Below, piece after piece: positions 1 through 11,654 of a stretch of 64,000 nt of DNA; positions within the stretch are counted from its first letter, which is position 1; each line of letters opens with the position of its first letter. The position numbers and the translations under genes are program-made. Under the pieces are notes generated by a model. It was not told where the DNA came from and ran no database searches. It was given only the letters and a program-made list of their open reading frames with translations. Source of the DNA: Tricholoma matsutake (Eukaryota; Basidiomycota; Agaricomycetes; Agaricales; Tricholomataceae); the NCBI GenBank assembly GCA_026075535.2, contig AP026541.1, forward strand, positions 12,152,001 through 12,216,000, given 5' to 3'.

Positions 1-3000
1 GCCCTTGTTGGCAAAGAAAGGGGATATGCCTGTAGAGGCAGAAGGAGCATTGTTGTAGGCAAATTCACCCAAGGGTAAGAGGTGAGACCAGTCATCCTGC
101 TGATAGTTGCAGAAGATCTGGAGGTACTGCTCCAAGGTCTGATTAAGTCATTCTGTCTGACCATCACCTTGCGGGTGATAACCAGAAGTGAAGTGGATCC
201 GCATGTTGAGTGCTTTTCCAAGGGAGCAGAAGAAATGGGAGACAAACTTGGATCCCCGGTCACAAGTGACGTGCAATGGAACGCCATGCTTGGAGAAGAC
301 GTGGAGGATGAACAGGTTGGCTAGTTCTTGGGCTGTGATTTCATTGACAGTTGGGATGAAGATGCCTTGCTTGGTGAGGCGGTCAACAATGACCAGGATA
401 GCAGTGTGACCATTGGAGTTGGGTAGTTGTTCAATGAAGTCCATGGAGATGGAGTTCCAAGGTCGTTCCAGAACCGGAAGTTGTTTTAGGAACCCATAGG
501 GCTTGTGTTGAGGCGATTTGGATTGTTTGCAAGTGGTACAGGATTTGCAGAATTCCTGCACAAAGGTGCGGAGGTTTGGCCAGACATATTCCTGGCAGAC
601 AAGCTGCTGGGTTTTGTTTTGTCCGAAGTGGCCAGAGAGGATGTGATCGTGTTTGTACTGAAGGACCTTGAGGCAAAGATCCGCGACGTCCAGAACATAA
701 ATCCGGTCGAAGTGGCGGAGAAGACCTGCCTCGTCTATGGTCCAGTTGGGGTTGACAGGTGTCAGAAGATGTGCAGATGATAAAGGGTCAAGGGGTAGGG
801 AGGTGCGGATGTCGTGGTGAAGTTTCTCAATATCCATGATTACTGCCTGTCGAAGGACGGGTGTGGCCAAATAGGTGGCGCGGAGGGAAGAGGTGAGCTG
901 TTCCTGTGTGAATACAGGTCAGAAGTTGGTTGGCTTTACGGAGGCGAAGTCACTATTTCCCCCTTTGCAGTAGACGTCCCAACGTCTAGTGAGTGCGTCT
1001 GGCTTGGCCCCTAGTTTCCTGGGGCGGAAGCGGATGACGAGATTGAACTGGGAAAGGTACTCAGACCAATGGGCCTGGCGGCGGGTGAGCAACTTGGTAG
1101 TGCTGAAGTACTCAAGATTTTTGTGGTCGGTGACCACATCAACTGGGTTCGTGGAACCCTCAAAATACTGCCACCAGTGTTTGAAAGCTTCGAAAATGGA
1201 CAAGAGTTCCTTATCATGGGTGTCATAATTTAGTTCAGCGGGATTGAAGGAGCGGGAATGAAAAGCGACCAGATGGATTTCTCCATCTGCAGTGTAAACC
1301 GAAAGGATAGCTGCTAGGGTGTAGTCGGAAGCGTCAGTTTCGAGTACCATCTGTGAGTCAGGTACCCATTGTGTTAAGATGGGGGCATGGGTGAATTCTT
1401 GTTTGAGCTTTTCAAAAGTGTCGCAGCACTTCTTGTTGAAGTCCCATGGTGCGGATTTCCATGTCAAGCGGGTGAGTGGGATGACAATGTCTGAATAGCC
1501 ATTAATGAAGTGGCAGTAAAAGTTGCAAAAGCCTAAGAAGGATTGAATGTCCTTAACTTTCCTAGGCTCGGGCCAGTCAAGCATGGCTTTGACTTTATCC
1601 TCGGACATCCGCAGTCCATCCGGTGAAAGGATGAAACCCAAATATTTGACGGTGTCTTTGTGGAACTCACATTTCTGTGGAGAGGCGTAAAGTCCATTTT
1701 TCTGGAGACGGTGGAGGACTTCTTTGATGTGAGCCCCATGCTGGGACTTGTCGTCAGAATAGATTAGGATGTCGTCGAGGTATACAATGACACAAACATC
1801 CAGCATGTCACTGAAGATGTTGTTCATAAACCGCTGGAAAGCTGTGGGTGCATTAGTGAGCCCAAAGGGGACCACCAACCACTTGAAGGATCCATAGCGG
1901 GTGCGGAAAGTAGTTTTCCACTCATCACCATCAGCAATGCGGACTAGGTGATAAGTGTGCCGCAAGTCTATTTTGGTGAACAAGTGGGCTTTGTGGGGAG
2001 AGTCAAGTAGGTTGGAAATGAGAGGAAGTGGGTAGTGGTCTTTCTTTGTAAGACAGTTAAGTCCTCGGTAGTCGACACAAAGTCAGAGACTACCATCCTT
2101 CTTCTTGACAAAGAGAATAGGGGCGCCATGTGGCGATTTGGATGGGCAGATGAAACCTGAGTGGACATTTTCATCAATAAAGACTCGTAAGGCTTCTAAT
2201 TCAGAGGGGGAGAGAGAATACATTCAGCCCAGAGGCGGAGGAGTATTGTCTTCTGTCTCTATCTTGAGGTCATAAGACCGATGCGGAGGAAGGGTATCTG
2301 CTTTAGTCTTATTAAAGACATCAGCAAATTTGTGATACTCAGGCAGAATCTCGGAAAGGTCAGAAGAGTTAGCGGAATGGGCAGAGCGGGTGGATAACCC
2401 TTCTGGAGCGAAGGTTATCTGAAAAGCTGAGGCCCCAGGAAGTTTGCTAGCATGCGCATAAGTGGCAGTGTTGATGAAGGAGATGTCGGGAGGTGTAAAC
2501 TTAGGAGGAATGGGGGGTTCGGAAAGTGCGGAAGAGTCGAGGATTTCTACTGGAAGATTCGGGGACAAAGGTGACGTCAGGGGTGCTGGACCTCTATGAT
2601 CTGCAGAGCGGAAAGTGAGTTGGCTTGAAGACCAGTCAATCAACGAATTGTATTGCTTCAGCCAGTTATGACCGAGTACAGCGGAACAGGAAGAGTCGAG
2701 TGAGGTTACATAAAATGACAAATTGAATACTTCACTGGCAGGGAAGGTGACTGGAAGTTTGACAATCTGAGTTATGGTGGAATTGCAAGTTCCATCAAAG
2801 AGTCGTAAACCGATCGGGTTAATGGATTCCGTGCTGAGTTGGTTATTCAACACGAAAGAGGAGTCAAGGAAGCAGTGGGAGGAGCCAGAGTCGATAAGGG
2901 TTTGGAAAGGGGTGGAAGATTCAGGGAAGGTTAAAAGAATGGTTAAGGAGTCAGGGTCGGAAAGAGCGGACGCGTTGAGACGAACGTAGGCAGCCAAGTG

Positions 3001-3063
3001 GGTAAGGTCAATGCAACCCCCAGCCCCAATGGCTGTATCCTGAGGGTTGCGGACTATTTTTCC
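1..3063 (-). pseudogene. Gypsy-1 pol: protease, RT, RNase H, integrase (partial)
   Basis: One frame runs from about 3063 to the window edge. Protease: TLIDSGSSHCFLD near 2900, catalytic DSG intact. Reverse transcriptase: [15 protein letters not shown] near 2120 and IVYLDDILIYS near 1780, with the YLDD box intact. RNase H: LETDASDYTL near 1330 and VTDHKNLEY near 1120. Integrase: His/Cys zinc region (GHFGQNKT, CKSCTTC) near 600-520, SMDFIEQLP near 440, CDRGSKF near 240 and DGQTE at 150. Four TGA codons interrupt it (2224-2226, 2083-2085, 919-921, 148-150), each at a position usually Arg, for example NF*PVFTQEQL and GQTE*LNQ. No other frame damage is seen. Confidence 0.9.
3054..3063 (-). other. 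Candidate -1 frameshift site joining gag to pol (Gypsy-1)
   Basis: On the minus strand the gag frame reads TCG GAA AAA TAG. The pol frame is the -1 frame and is open from here on (GGA AAA ATA GTC). The run GGAAAAA directly before the gag stop could let the ribosome slip back one base. The phase fits exactly: gag codons begin at positions with remainder 2 modulo 3, and pol codons at remainder 0. It does not match the strict X-XXY-YYZ rule, and a simple one-base indel could give the same picture. Confidence 0.45.
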
Positions 3064-4235
3064 GAGTCTGTAGTCTCGGGAACGACAGTGGATGCATGGG
3101 CTTTTGCAGCTTTGGATTTCGGGCAGTTTCCTGCTATGTGCCCTTCCTCACCGCAGTAGAGACAAAGTCATTCTCTCATGCAACGTTCTCATTCCTCCCC
3201 AGTAAGCTTGCCATTCTTCCCCAACTTATTGGAGATGGACAACTTGGGCTTGTCCCGGGAAGTGTTCTTTGTTGCAGAAGACTGCTGGTTGGAGGTGTTA
3301 CCACAGGCGGAGTTTGAAGATGCTTGGTTTGTCGATGGGGAAGGGCTTTTTGAAGAGTCCTTCTGACTAGAGTTAGTGATGTTACTGGAATTCTTTGTTT
3401 CGAAATGGGATTTGTCTTCTTGCATCCAGTAGATGTCGTCGCTGTCCTGCGCTTTCAAGCGCAGTTCTGCGAGAGTATTGGGTTTACCACCCCGGAGAAC
3501 TTCTATGTGAAGCCAGAGCAGAAGACCACAGAAATAGCGGTCGCAAAGGGCTGCTTCATTCCAGTTGACCCTAGAAGCTAACTCCCAGAAGTCAATGTTA
3601 TATTTCGTGATACGACCACCTTTCTTCATTGCTAAATCAGAGAGAACTTTTTCCGCATCTCCGACCGGGTCATGTGGACTGAAGTTGCTTTCTAGCTTGG
3701 CAAGGAAAGCTTTGTAGTCCCACATCCAGTGTGCGGAATCTGTTGGGTCATTCAGACCAGGCTCAAACCAACTGAGAGCTGATCCCTTAAGATAAGAAAG
3801 GATGAATATGATCTTTTTCTCGTCAGAGGAAAATATGTGTGGACGGTCGTGGAAATGAAGATTGCAGGAGACTAAGAAGTCTCTAAGTTTCTTTGGATTG
3901 GCACCGTCGAAAGTGTTGGGGTCACGAACTTTGATTTTTTCGGTCTTGGGTGTGTTATTCTGACAAAGGGTGCAGATACTCTCTGAGAGGTTGTAAAGGA
4001 CATCTATGAACCTATCCCCTGGGTCAGGGTTCTCCCCCGTGGGAGGTTGATCCTCAGGATCATTGGGATCGGGGTCACCCCCAGGGCCATCAGGTCCACC
4101 GGGGGGTCCGTCCTCTAGACCAGGATCTTCGAACCCAAAGGGTTCAGGCTGGTTGATGCCTCCTACATACTCAAGGGGAGTTCTTGATCGAAAACCTTCT
4201 GGGTTGCCGGAAGGTTGCGGGGCATGGGCAGACAT
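3054..4235 (-). pseudogene. Gypsy-1 gag (capsid and nucleocapsid)
   Basis: Starts at an ATG at 4235 with an acidic Pro/Gly-rich N-terminus, followed by a capsid-like region of the retrotransposon gag type (LSWFEPGLN, HWMWDYKAF). After about 348 codons come two TGA codons (3189-3191 and 3168-3170). Reading through them in the same frame gives a zinc knuckle, CLYCGEEGHIAGNC, of the CX2CX4HX4C type. The frame ends at TAG 3054-3056. The product would be the particle shell and RNA-binding protein in the cytoplasm. Both TGA codons probably come from CGA. Without reading through them the nucleocapsid is lost, so I call it a pseudogene. Confidence 0.85.
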
Positions 4236-4454
4236 GAGGTTGGCACTGATTGATGGAGCTCCTGAGCCGATTTGTCAAAAAATGTTTGAGGGTCTGGAAG
4301 ACACTCCAAAAGTAGTGGTGGGTCGAGGGTCAGAAAGGGTGGATCGCTGGATTGCAGAGATCCCTGGAATAGTACCGGCGCATTGGGAGTTTCTTGTTGT
4401 GCACTGGCGGGTCTCAGTAGGGGTCATAGAGAGGAAATGGACAAGTGAAGTGTG

Positions 4455-4465
4455 AGTTCGTATAT
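4455..4465 (-). promoter_or_regulatory. Self-primer type PBS of Gypsy-1
   Basis: The plus strand reads AGTTCGTATAT here and ATATACGAACT at 4841-4851 inside the LTR. The two are exact 11-nt complements, separated from the LTR edge by two bases. No match to a tRNA 3' end (TGG...) is seen at the usual place. Confidence 0.7.
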
Positions 4466-4467
4466 AC

Positions 4468-5210
4468 TGTTAAAAACTGATCCTAGAGGCCACTTCAGAA
4501 TCCATCCAGACACTGCGGGTGATGATAGCAGGAGATTGTTGGGTCGATGCGGATTCTGCGGGAGGGGGAATGGAAAGGACTTGGCTTCAGCTTGTAAGAA
4601 GCTGCACCCTTCACCTCATCTGGTGTCCTAATTTCAAGTTGAGGGTTTAGAGGTAGGAGCGAGAAAGTGCGGGTAAACGCGGGGAGGAGTATGGAGGGAC
4701 TTAGGTTGAGTTCAGATGAGACTAGAACTTCAGAGGGAGACTAGAGGTTGAGTCAAATGTAGTTCAGACTCTTAGAGGACAGGGGTTGGAGTAGAAGGAG
4801 GTTTTAGATTGGCAGGGTAAAGTCGAGTCTATGTCAATATACGAACTGGGGACTACAAGGCGAAACTAACTAAGCTTAAATACTGTAGTCCGGAATAATG
4901 CAGAACAGGAACAAAGACTGCGGCAGTGTCTTGACTGCATAGATAAATTACCTATGGGAGCCGCACAGGAATCCGTAGTCGAATTTGCAATAGAGATGGC
5001 AGCCTTGGAAAGGCAGCCGTGGATGCTGTACAAGGTGGCCTGATGCACAGCAGCGTGGGCAGTGCAAGGCAGCTGGGAACGAAATCGGGAGGCATAGCCA
5101 AAAGTCATGTTCAATGTGCGGGAAAGAGTTGGATGGATGCGGGTTCCGATCAGGCGAGGAACGGTTCTTGACAGATTGCTGATGTAGCTGTGGTCATAAT
5201 AGTGGGAACA
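4468..5210 (-). repeat. Gypsy-1 5' LTR (outer limit tentative)
   Basis: The inner edge is set by the primer-binding site at 4455-4465: two bases further right the plus strand begins TGTTAAAAAC, so the LTR ends in AACA on the coding strand. A TATTTAA box on the minus strand near 4883 lies about 28 bases upstream of the self-primer segment (4841-4851), which should mark the RNA start. The outer edge at 5210 (TGTTCCCACTATTATGACC on the minus strand) is inferred only from LTR-like ends. The partner LTR is outside the window. Confidence 0.5.
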
Positions 5211-5286
5211 GGCAATGGTGGGGAGTGAATGGATTCATGCAAATTGGCTAGATTGACAAAGATTGATGACTTTGGCAGATGAATCA

Positions 5287-6834
5287 TCAACGGCGCCATG
5301 GCATCTGCATTTGGTGGATGTTCCTCTTCTGATTCCTCCTCAGAGCTTCCCTCGGTCTCAATTTGGCCAGCTGCTTGTTCGTTGGTGCCAATTGACCATG
5401 CAACATCAATACCTCCTGCTTCATCTTCTCCAACTCCATCCCATTCCTCAAACCCCTCATCTCAGCCTCCAGCACCAGAATGCTCACCAGCACCTTTTCT
5501 CTCAACCCACTCATCTCAGCCTCCAATGCTGGAATGCTCACCATCATCCTTTCCTTCAACATGTTGAGAACTTCCATGTATCCATGCAACATCAAGCTTT
5601 CCTGATCCAATTTCCCTTGATTTTCTGCCAAGACCAATACGAGGACATGGAGATCTTGAAGCTCCCATTGTAAACCACCGACGGTGGGCATGCAACTGGG
5701 ATGGGTGACATGACCTGGTGGCGGTGGTGCAGGAAGCATGGTGTCGAGGGATTGCAGCATCGTGAGGGTTGTTGACACGACAGGCTCAGGGGTTTGTATG
5801 CAGTGGGAGGTGCGTGAAGTCGAGGGGACTGGAGCTGGCATGACGGGAACATACTCTTCTGACTGCTCACCAGTGATGTCTTCTGCCTGGTGTTTTCTCT
5901 TCAGCGCCGTTCTCCATCATTCACTTTCCTCTGCCTTCACCTTTTTCTTTCCAATGACCTTTTTGCTCCCCTTTTTGCTCCCCTGCTACTTTCAATTCAT
6001 CCCACTGTGCTGTACATGATGCTGTATACGAGCATTTTGTCTTGCCCTTGTGGCACATCATGCAAGCAATCTGGACACCCATCATTTGGCAGATTGGCAG
6101 GCCCCTCAAACTGCAGGTGTCGCACAGAGGAGTGGGCCATTCCACAATGGACCTCCATATATTGTCTTCAGGTAGAGAGGGAGTGGCCATCATGATTGCC
6201 ATGTGGGTGTGGATGAAGGGTTTCTCTTTTGTGATGTTGCTGTCCTCCGTTTCAAGGTGGTGAGGTGGCACCAGCTGTGGCGACACCTTTTGGCGTTTCA
6301 ACTGAGGTGGAGCCAGGTGTTCTATGACCTCCTTTTCCTTGCCCTTGCCCTTGCCCTTGCCCTTGCCCTTGCTCTGGCCTCTTGCAGCTGCTTCTGCTTG
6401 GTTGGTCTGAGCTTCCGGCATTGTAGTTTGCATGGTTGTGGGAACAGGTGTGGAAACAACAATGGCTGGTGTAACCATGGTGGGAGATTGGAGTGTAATG
6501 TGCATGGCCAGGAGAGTGCTGCTTGGTGCAGTGACGGGTGAAGTTTTACAAATATATATGCTATGGTCAATGGATTCCAAAGGCGCTGGGCCAGACTTAT
6601 TCCACTCATGAAGTACTTTGAACACATGTTTGAGGAAGGGCGTCATCACCACTTCCTTAGCCAACACCTTTTTCCTATAATCCAACTTCCAAGCTTTCTT
6701 AGAAAGATTCATAGGACATAAGAAAAATCACGCACCAACTTTCCCAGCATGGATTTCTTATCCGCGGTTGTCCGAGTACCATCCAAAAATGTATTGAGGG
6801 CATGCTCCATGGATTTGGTGTACTGAGAAGACAT
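5287..6834 (-). pseudogene. Host-type protein with Cys cluster, GK repeat and coiled coil, frameshifted
   Basis: Starts at an ATG at 6834 (MSSQYTKSMEHALN). The first segment hits TGA at 6711, where the next frame opens (NLSKKAWKLDYRKK). A middle part of about 260 residues has a (GK)n tract from a hexanucleotide repeat, then a Cys cluster CDTCSLRGLPIC with ACMMCHKGKTKCSY, which resembles the Zn-binding Cys pattern common in hypothetical Agaricomycete proteins. A second frame change near 5920 leads into the C-terminal part (5841-5287), with degenerate heptads such as LEAEMSGLREKV that should form a coiled coil. The two frame changes could be indels, or less likely missed introns. Function unknown; DNA or RNA binding is only a guess. 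It is divergent from the gene starting near 6861. Confidence 0.6.
6337..6372. repeat. Hexanucleotide microsatellite (CTTGCC)n
   Basis: About six units of CTTGCC on the plus strand encode alternating Gly-Lys on the minus strand in the 5287-6834 gene. The unit is a multiple of three, so changes in copy number keep the reading frame. Confidence 0.85.
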
Positions 6835-6860
6835 GGTAAAACCGTTTGTACTTAGGGTGG

Positions 6861-8238
6861 ATGCAGTTGATAGCATCAATAAATGCAATGTCAGTTTCAA
6901 CTTCCATATTCAAAATTCACGTGACCATGTTTGTTGATCAATTTTTGCGTCTTCAACATAACATTATGGAATATTCAGACAGCTCATCAGTTCACTTGCC
7001 AAATTTGCCACCAACAAGTATGCAAACTCTAGACCTCGATGCCTTTTATATTCCTGGTAGTCCTGATTCGCCGGCGGTGGATAATGTTGATATCTCAACC
7101 CCACCAGCAAATGTAGATAATCTGGACCTGGCCACTTTTCATATTCCCAAAAGTCCTGATTCACTGGCAGTGGATGGTACTCTTCATTCTCCAATACTGC
7201 TGGCATCAATACATTCCCCATATGCTTTTGATATTCCTGAAGCGGCTGCAGATATTATCCATTTGGCAACCCCACCCGCTGAAAATATCCAATCTTTTGA
7301 CTTGGACATGTTTTGTATTCCTGGTAGTCCTGACTCACCCCCAATGAGCACTGTTCATTTGACATCATCGCCAGCACACCATGACCTAGACATGTTTCAT
7401 ATTCCTGACTCGCCAGCCGATGACGTGTTTTATATTCCTGGTAGTCCTGACTCGCTGGTGGCAAGCACCACTGCTCATTTGACATCATCCCCAGCACACC
7501 ATGACTTGAACATGTCATATTCCTGACTCACCAGCCATGGATTGTTCTGGAGTTGATTTTGCAGCCCCAATGCCAGTACATACCCATACCATTGACCCAG
7601 ACACTTTTTATATTCCTGGCAGTCCTAATCATTTGGCAACACCGCCATCACAATTACAAATGGTGGACACTCTTTATATTCCTGCCAGTCTTGACATGCC
7701 AAAGGCGGACAGTGCACACTTCTAGTTTACTGAGGTGAGTGAAGGTAGTGACATGGAGGTCAATGTCTCTATGGCCTATAATGAACCTGTGCTGGATCAT
7801 GTCAGCCCGACATTGTCCTTGCCTGGATCTTTTCATAGTTCAATATTGACACAGAGAGATTCAGATGAGGTCCATTCCCCTGCTGGCTATCCACAAAATG
7901 TTCCTCAATGCACCGTCCACCTTTCATTACCCAGCCGCATTCATCCAGTATTCCCAGGTTGTACTCCATCGACACTGGCATCATCCCAGCAGACCCCCCA
8001 AGTAAGTCCTGAACTTTGGCTGGGAGCTGCTGAATAATGATTGTAGGAGATTTTGACTTATTCTGATGCTGTTGAACACAGCTACCGCAAGGCCGTCAAG
8101 ACAGTGAAGTCCAACATTGCAGTGAACCATGCCCTTCACCGGCAGCTCGCCACCCTTGATGAGGCAATGTGCCAGATGGCCCAATTAATGCAGCAGAAGT
8201 GCAGGACAATGATGAATTCTTTACCAAGGACATCGTAA
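6861..8238 (+). pseudogene. Repeat protein built on FYIPGSPDSP units, intron near the 3' end
   Basis: A plausible start is ATG 6966 (MEYSDSS) or 6861. Nine degenerate copies of a unit around (D/T)xFYIPGSPDSP occur at about 7045, 7137, 7227, 7312, 7397, 7429, 7513, 7604 and 7671. The copies at 7312-7430 and 7429-7520 also share TSSPAHHDL, so parts were duplicated in tandem. The unit at 7513 lacks two T residues found in its sister at 7397, which shifts the frame to the one used from 7537 on. A TAG at 7723-7725 interrupts that second frame. A 45-nt intron, GTAAGT to TTGTAG, at 8002-8046 joins in phase to a helical C-terminus (EHSYRKAVKTVKSN) ending at 8238. Proline and acidic residues suggest a disordered, possibly regulatory protein. 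I recognise no family. Confidence 0.55.
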
Positions 8239-9820
8239 AATTATCACTAGCAACTTCTTTCATTTTGCTTAATGTATATGTCAACCGTGCTAGCCGGCAC
8301 CATTTTTCGGCAATTACAATCTTTTCAGTAATTACCGGCAGCGAGAATCATCACCAGTGAAAGGTAGACCATATTTTTGTAGCAATTACTGGCAGCGATT
8401 GTTGCTGCCAGTGCTATAATTCTATTCACTGGGCCCACACAGATCAAGCAATTACCACCGGTGATAATCATTGCTGGTGCCATGTAGTAAAATGGTGACC
8501 ATGCTAGCTGACGCTGTGATTCAGATGTTACTGCCACCAAGAATTTTTCAGCAATTGCCACCAGAAAGAACAATCGCCGGCAGTGAATCTGTATACTGGG
8601 CCCACACAGATGCATCACACCCTGGGCCCACACGAGTCTTTCCTGCCATGGGCCCAATCCACTACTGATGTATCTATCATGGTTTTGCAGAAATCTGCTG
8701 GATGGATGTATCGCAGATTTCTACTGAATAGGCTGCCCTTGGTCTAGTTCCCACCATTGCCATCTCCTTGTTGGACCCCTTCTTGCGAGCAGCTGCTTGG
8801 GGCTGATTATGGGGTGCTGCTGTGTTCCCTCACTGGTTTATTGTTGCTCCCAATTCCTACCCCATGAACAGTGGCTCATGGCAGCAGTTGGGGTTGCCAT
8901 GGCGGTGGTGGGTAATGGTGTTGTTAAGTGTCGGCTTGTTGATTCAGCATCTCATGTCATTATAACCTAGTTAGATTCCTTAGAATGACGAAAACATATG
9001 TTATTTAAGCAAAAAAAAAAAGAAACAAACATGGAATTTGGAAAGACTTACCTAGGGCCAAAACAACAATGGACGTCATTTGGCCCAAATTTGTGCACAA
9101 TGTGACCCATTTGCTGGGGTGGTGGCAGCCATAGGCATTTTGTGGTGGTGGTGGTGGTAACTTAGACTCAGTTAGAACAGTATTTCCAAAATCACATGAT
9201 CCGGGAAATCTGCTATAGCATTCAGTTATGAATGAAAACTTTCAATAATCATCACCCACCAAAAGCTGCAGCTTAACAGCTTGGCTTTGGCTTTTCAGAA
9301 CCCCAGGCCAGGCCAAAGCTGCCACAAATCCATCACCACGGCCTGGCCTGGCTCGGCCTATTTGGGCTTGGCTCATGGCCTCAGGCTGGGCCAGGCACAG
9401 CACTAATTTCCTGAGTATAGATATTTTAGAAAAGAGAGAAAATGATATGATCTATACAATACCATTATCAGCTAGACAGTGGGCTTCTAGCATTTGTAGA
9501 TCAACTTCTTCATCAATTCCAGCATCTGAGCCCAAGGTTTGGAGATCCTCAGGTTCATCATCTTCTAATAAAAATGAACCCGTAGATGGAGGGGCTGTTA
9601 CTGGTAGTGGATCAAGGGAGGGTGCAGGACAGTTCCGGGTATCACTGTCTGTAGTGGAATCTTGGCCGAGCTCGCAAGTGAACGTTGATGAACAGTTATG
9701 GCCACTGACTTGCCATAATTTCCATCAATTGCATCTTCAGAAGGAAGGATGCTTGAAGGGCGCCACTTAGGCGCTGCTGCATATGGTTCTCACAGTTCAA
9801 CATCAGGAAAATCTGATGCT
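8239..9820. other. Non-coding, repeat-rich interval
   Basis: No supportable gene. 8280-8650 holds short imperfect palindromes around AATTACCGGCAG, and the string ACTGGGCCCACACAGAT occurs at 8427-8443 and 8595-8611 (shorter again at 8622). 8979-9051 is an intron-like module. 9290-9400 has repeated GGCCTGGCC. An open frame at 9375-9770 (plus) is Ser-rich without a known motif; its minus strand shows an acidic stretch. Probably remnants of small DNA transposons. Confidence 0.5.
8979..9051 (-). other. Intron-like module 1
   Basis: On the minus strand: CCCTAG|GTAAGTC, then a pyrimidine-rich body, then GTCATTCTAAG|GAATC (73 nt). The flanking exon-like sequence with TTTGGGCC resembles that of the modules at 10.4-12.8 kb. 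Confidence 0.45.
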
Positions 9821-11517
9821 GACTTATTATGCTTAATGCTTCTTAAAGTCAAAATTAAGCAGAATTAAGCAGAATTAAGCAAATGGCTGTTAAGGAGATC
9901 TTGCTTAGAATAAGTAGGGTTGTTTCCTGAATTAAGCAAAATTTGCTTAATTTATCCTTATATTGCTGCTTAAACTGCTTTTCTGCAAGTATCAGCTCTC
10001 AGGGGGCTGCCTAGCCATGTCAATAAGGAAATTAAGAAGACATTTAAGGAGACATTTGAATCATAAAAAATATATATTTGGCTATTGAAATAGGGTATAC
10101 TACATACATACATCATCACCGCTAACTAACCCTCCTCACGCAAGATGCAAGGGGGGTGGGCATACAACATAGATAAAAAAATGATGCAGATCCTGTCATC
10201 AGCGCATTGTGGTGGCCCCTGCTGTCTCTGTCCTGCTCTCCTCACGTTGTCCCTGTCCCCGGCCTTGTTTTGTCATCCTTGTTGTTGTCCCGTCCCCATC
10301 ATTGTCATCCCATTCCCATTCCCCATGAGCAGTGGCTTGTGGAGGTGGTGCAGGGTGGTGGTGGTGGTTTTCCATAGATACAGCAACAGTAAAACCTAGA
10401 AGTTAAAGAGTTGATAAGTTGAATGAAAAAAAAAGAAGCGAACATGGAAGAAAATTACCTGGGGCTCAAACAATGATAGACATCGTTTGTGCCCCTCATC
10501 ACCCTTCCCCCGCCGCCTGCACCTATTTGCGTCCCTGTTGTTGGGTTGTCATTGTTGGCATCCTCATTGTGGGTGCTAGCCCTCCTGGTCATTATCGTCG
10601 CTGGTCCTTGCTACCTCCCGGCTGCCCCCCCACGGAAGTGGTGGGGGGGGGCAGGTGGGGCCGGTAGTCGTTGTCATAGTCAAAATCACAGGTTTGTACC
10701 TAAAAATATTTGTTAACAAGAAAACAAAATGGGAAAAAAACAGAAAAGATGCCTATAGCCCAAGAGACATTGATGATGTTGCTTGGGCCCTTTTTCATTC
10801 CCCCTCGTTGTCGTCTCCCCATCTTCTCCATCTGTCCAGGCTGCTCCCCGTTTCCACCCTGTGAGCACTTGCTTTCGGCATTGGTTGGGGGTGCTGTGGT
10901 GGTCGTGATGGCATGGTTTTGCTGTTCCTGTCTTCTTGTCATTGTTCGTCAGGTGTGGGTGCTTCATTTTTTCATTGTTGTTATAATACTGTTAGAACCT
11001 ATAAATTATTATATGTTAGTTGAAGCCCAAAAAAAAAAGCAGGAAAAAGAAAATGTCATCTGTGCTTGTTTTGTGTGCGATGCGGCCCATTTCCATCATT
11101 TGCTGGCGAGGTGGCAGCTATGGGTGCATTGGGTGTGGATGTTTACAAACTGGTGGTAGTGGAGGGAGGAGAGAGGGAGGACAGCAGCGATGGCATCGGC
11201 AGCATTAACAGGTGGTGATGACCTGGCAGACACAGTTGATGACGACATGTCGTGGTTGCATGAGGAACACATGAATTTCCATTTTCGGGAAATGCCGAGG
11301 GACTTGGAAGAAATTTCGAACATAAGTCAAGCAGTCCTTAGGGCCTTAAGGACTTACAAGCTTCTTACAGCCTTTATTTGCTGAAATGTCACTTATCTGC
11401 TTAATAGATTATATCTGCTTGACTGGTCATCAATTTTAAGGAAAAAATTGAGCTTATTTTCCTAAATAAGGCTTAATTTCCTTAATTGGACTCTAAGCTA
11501 AATAAGCAAAATAAGTC
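9821..11517. mobile_element. TIR element A, non-autonomous DNA transposon (1.7 kb)
   Basis: The left end GACTTATTATGCTTA (9821-9835) and right end TAAGCAAAATAAGTC (11503-11517) are inverted repeats with one mismatch. Both ends are followed inward by clusters of TTAAGCA / CTTAATT motifs (9850-9990 and 11380-11500), as subterminal transposase sites would be. No transposase is encoded. The interior holds intron-like modules and CCACC-rich low-complexity DNA. No clear target-site duplication was found, so the exact ends may lie a few bases off. Confidence 0.55.
10396..11000 (-). other. Intron-like modules inside TIR element A
   Basis: On the minus strand 10396-10458 begins CCCCAG|GTAATTTTC and ends AACTTCTAG|GTTTTAC. 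10700-10752 would be a GC-AG intron (CTATAG|GCATC to ATTTTTAG|GTAC). Near 10999 there is another acceptor, AATTTATAG|GTTCTAAC, whose donor is lost. Each is flanked by diverged copies of the same exon-like sequence. Confidence 0.4.
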
Positions 11518-11654
11518 GACCTTTGATTTTGCTGATGAAATCAGTAATTTACACTGCCCCATATGTTCTGCATGGATCCGTGCAGACTGTGCGGACTCCG
11601 TGTGGAGTCCAACCATCTGGTGACCAAAATGAAAAATTACACCCCTTTTGCTGT

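Larger units (their letters stand above)
1..5210 (-). mobile_element. Gypsy-1: Ty3/Gypsy chromovirus-type LTR retrotransposon, 3' part outside the window
   Basis: Reading the minus strand from right to left the order is 5' LTR, primer-binding site, gag, protease, reverse transcriptase, RNase H and integrase, which is the Ty3/Gypsy order. The integrase runs off the left edge, so its C-terminus and the 3' LTR are not visible. All in-frame nonsense codons before the window edge are TGA (148-150, 919-921, 2083-2085, 2224-2226, 3168-3170, 3189-3191), each where relatives carry arginine. Otherwise the coding frame is open, with a single gag-pol frame change at 3054-3063. The right LTR limit is a guess based on a TGTT...AACA pair. 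Confidence 0.9.

Noticed and set aside
4063..4455. Plus-strand open frame of 130 codons
   Set aside because: Lies opposite the gag start and 5' leader of Gypsy-1; Pro/Gly/Ser composition mirrors the acidic gag N-terminus.
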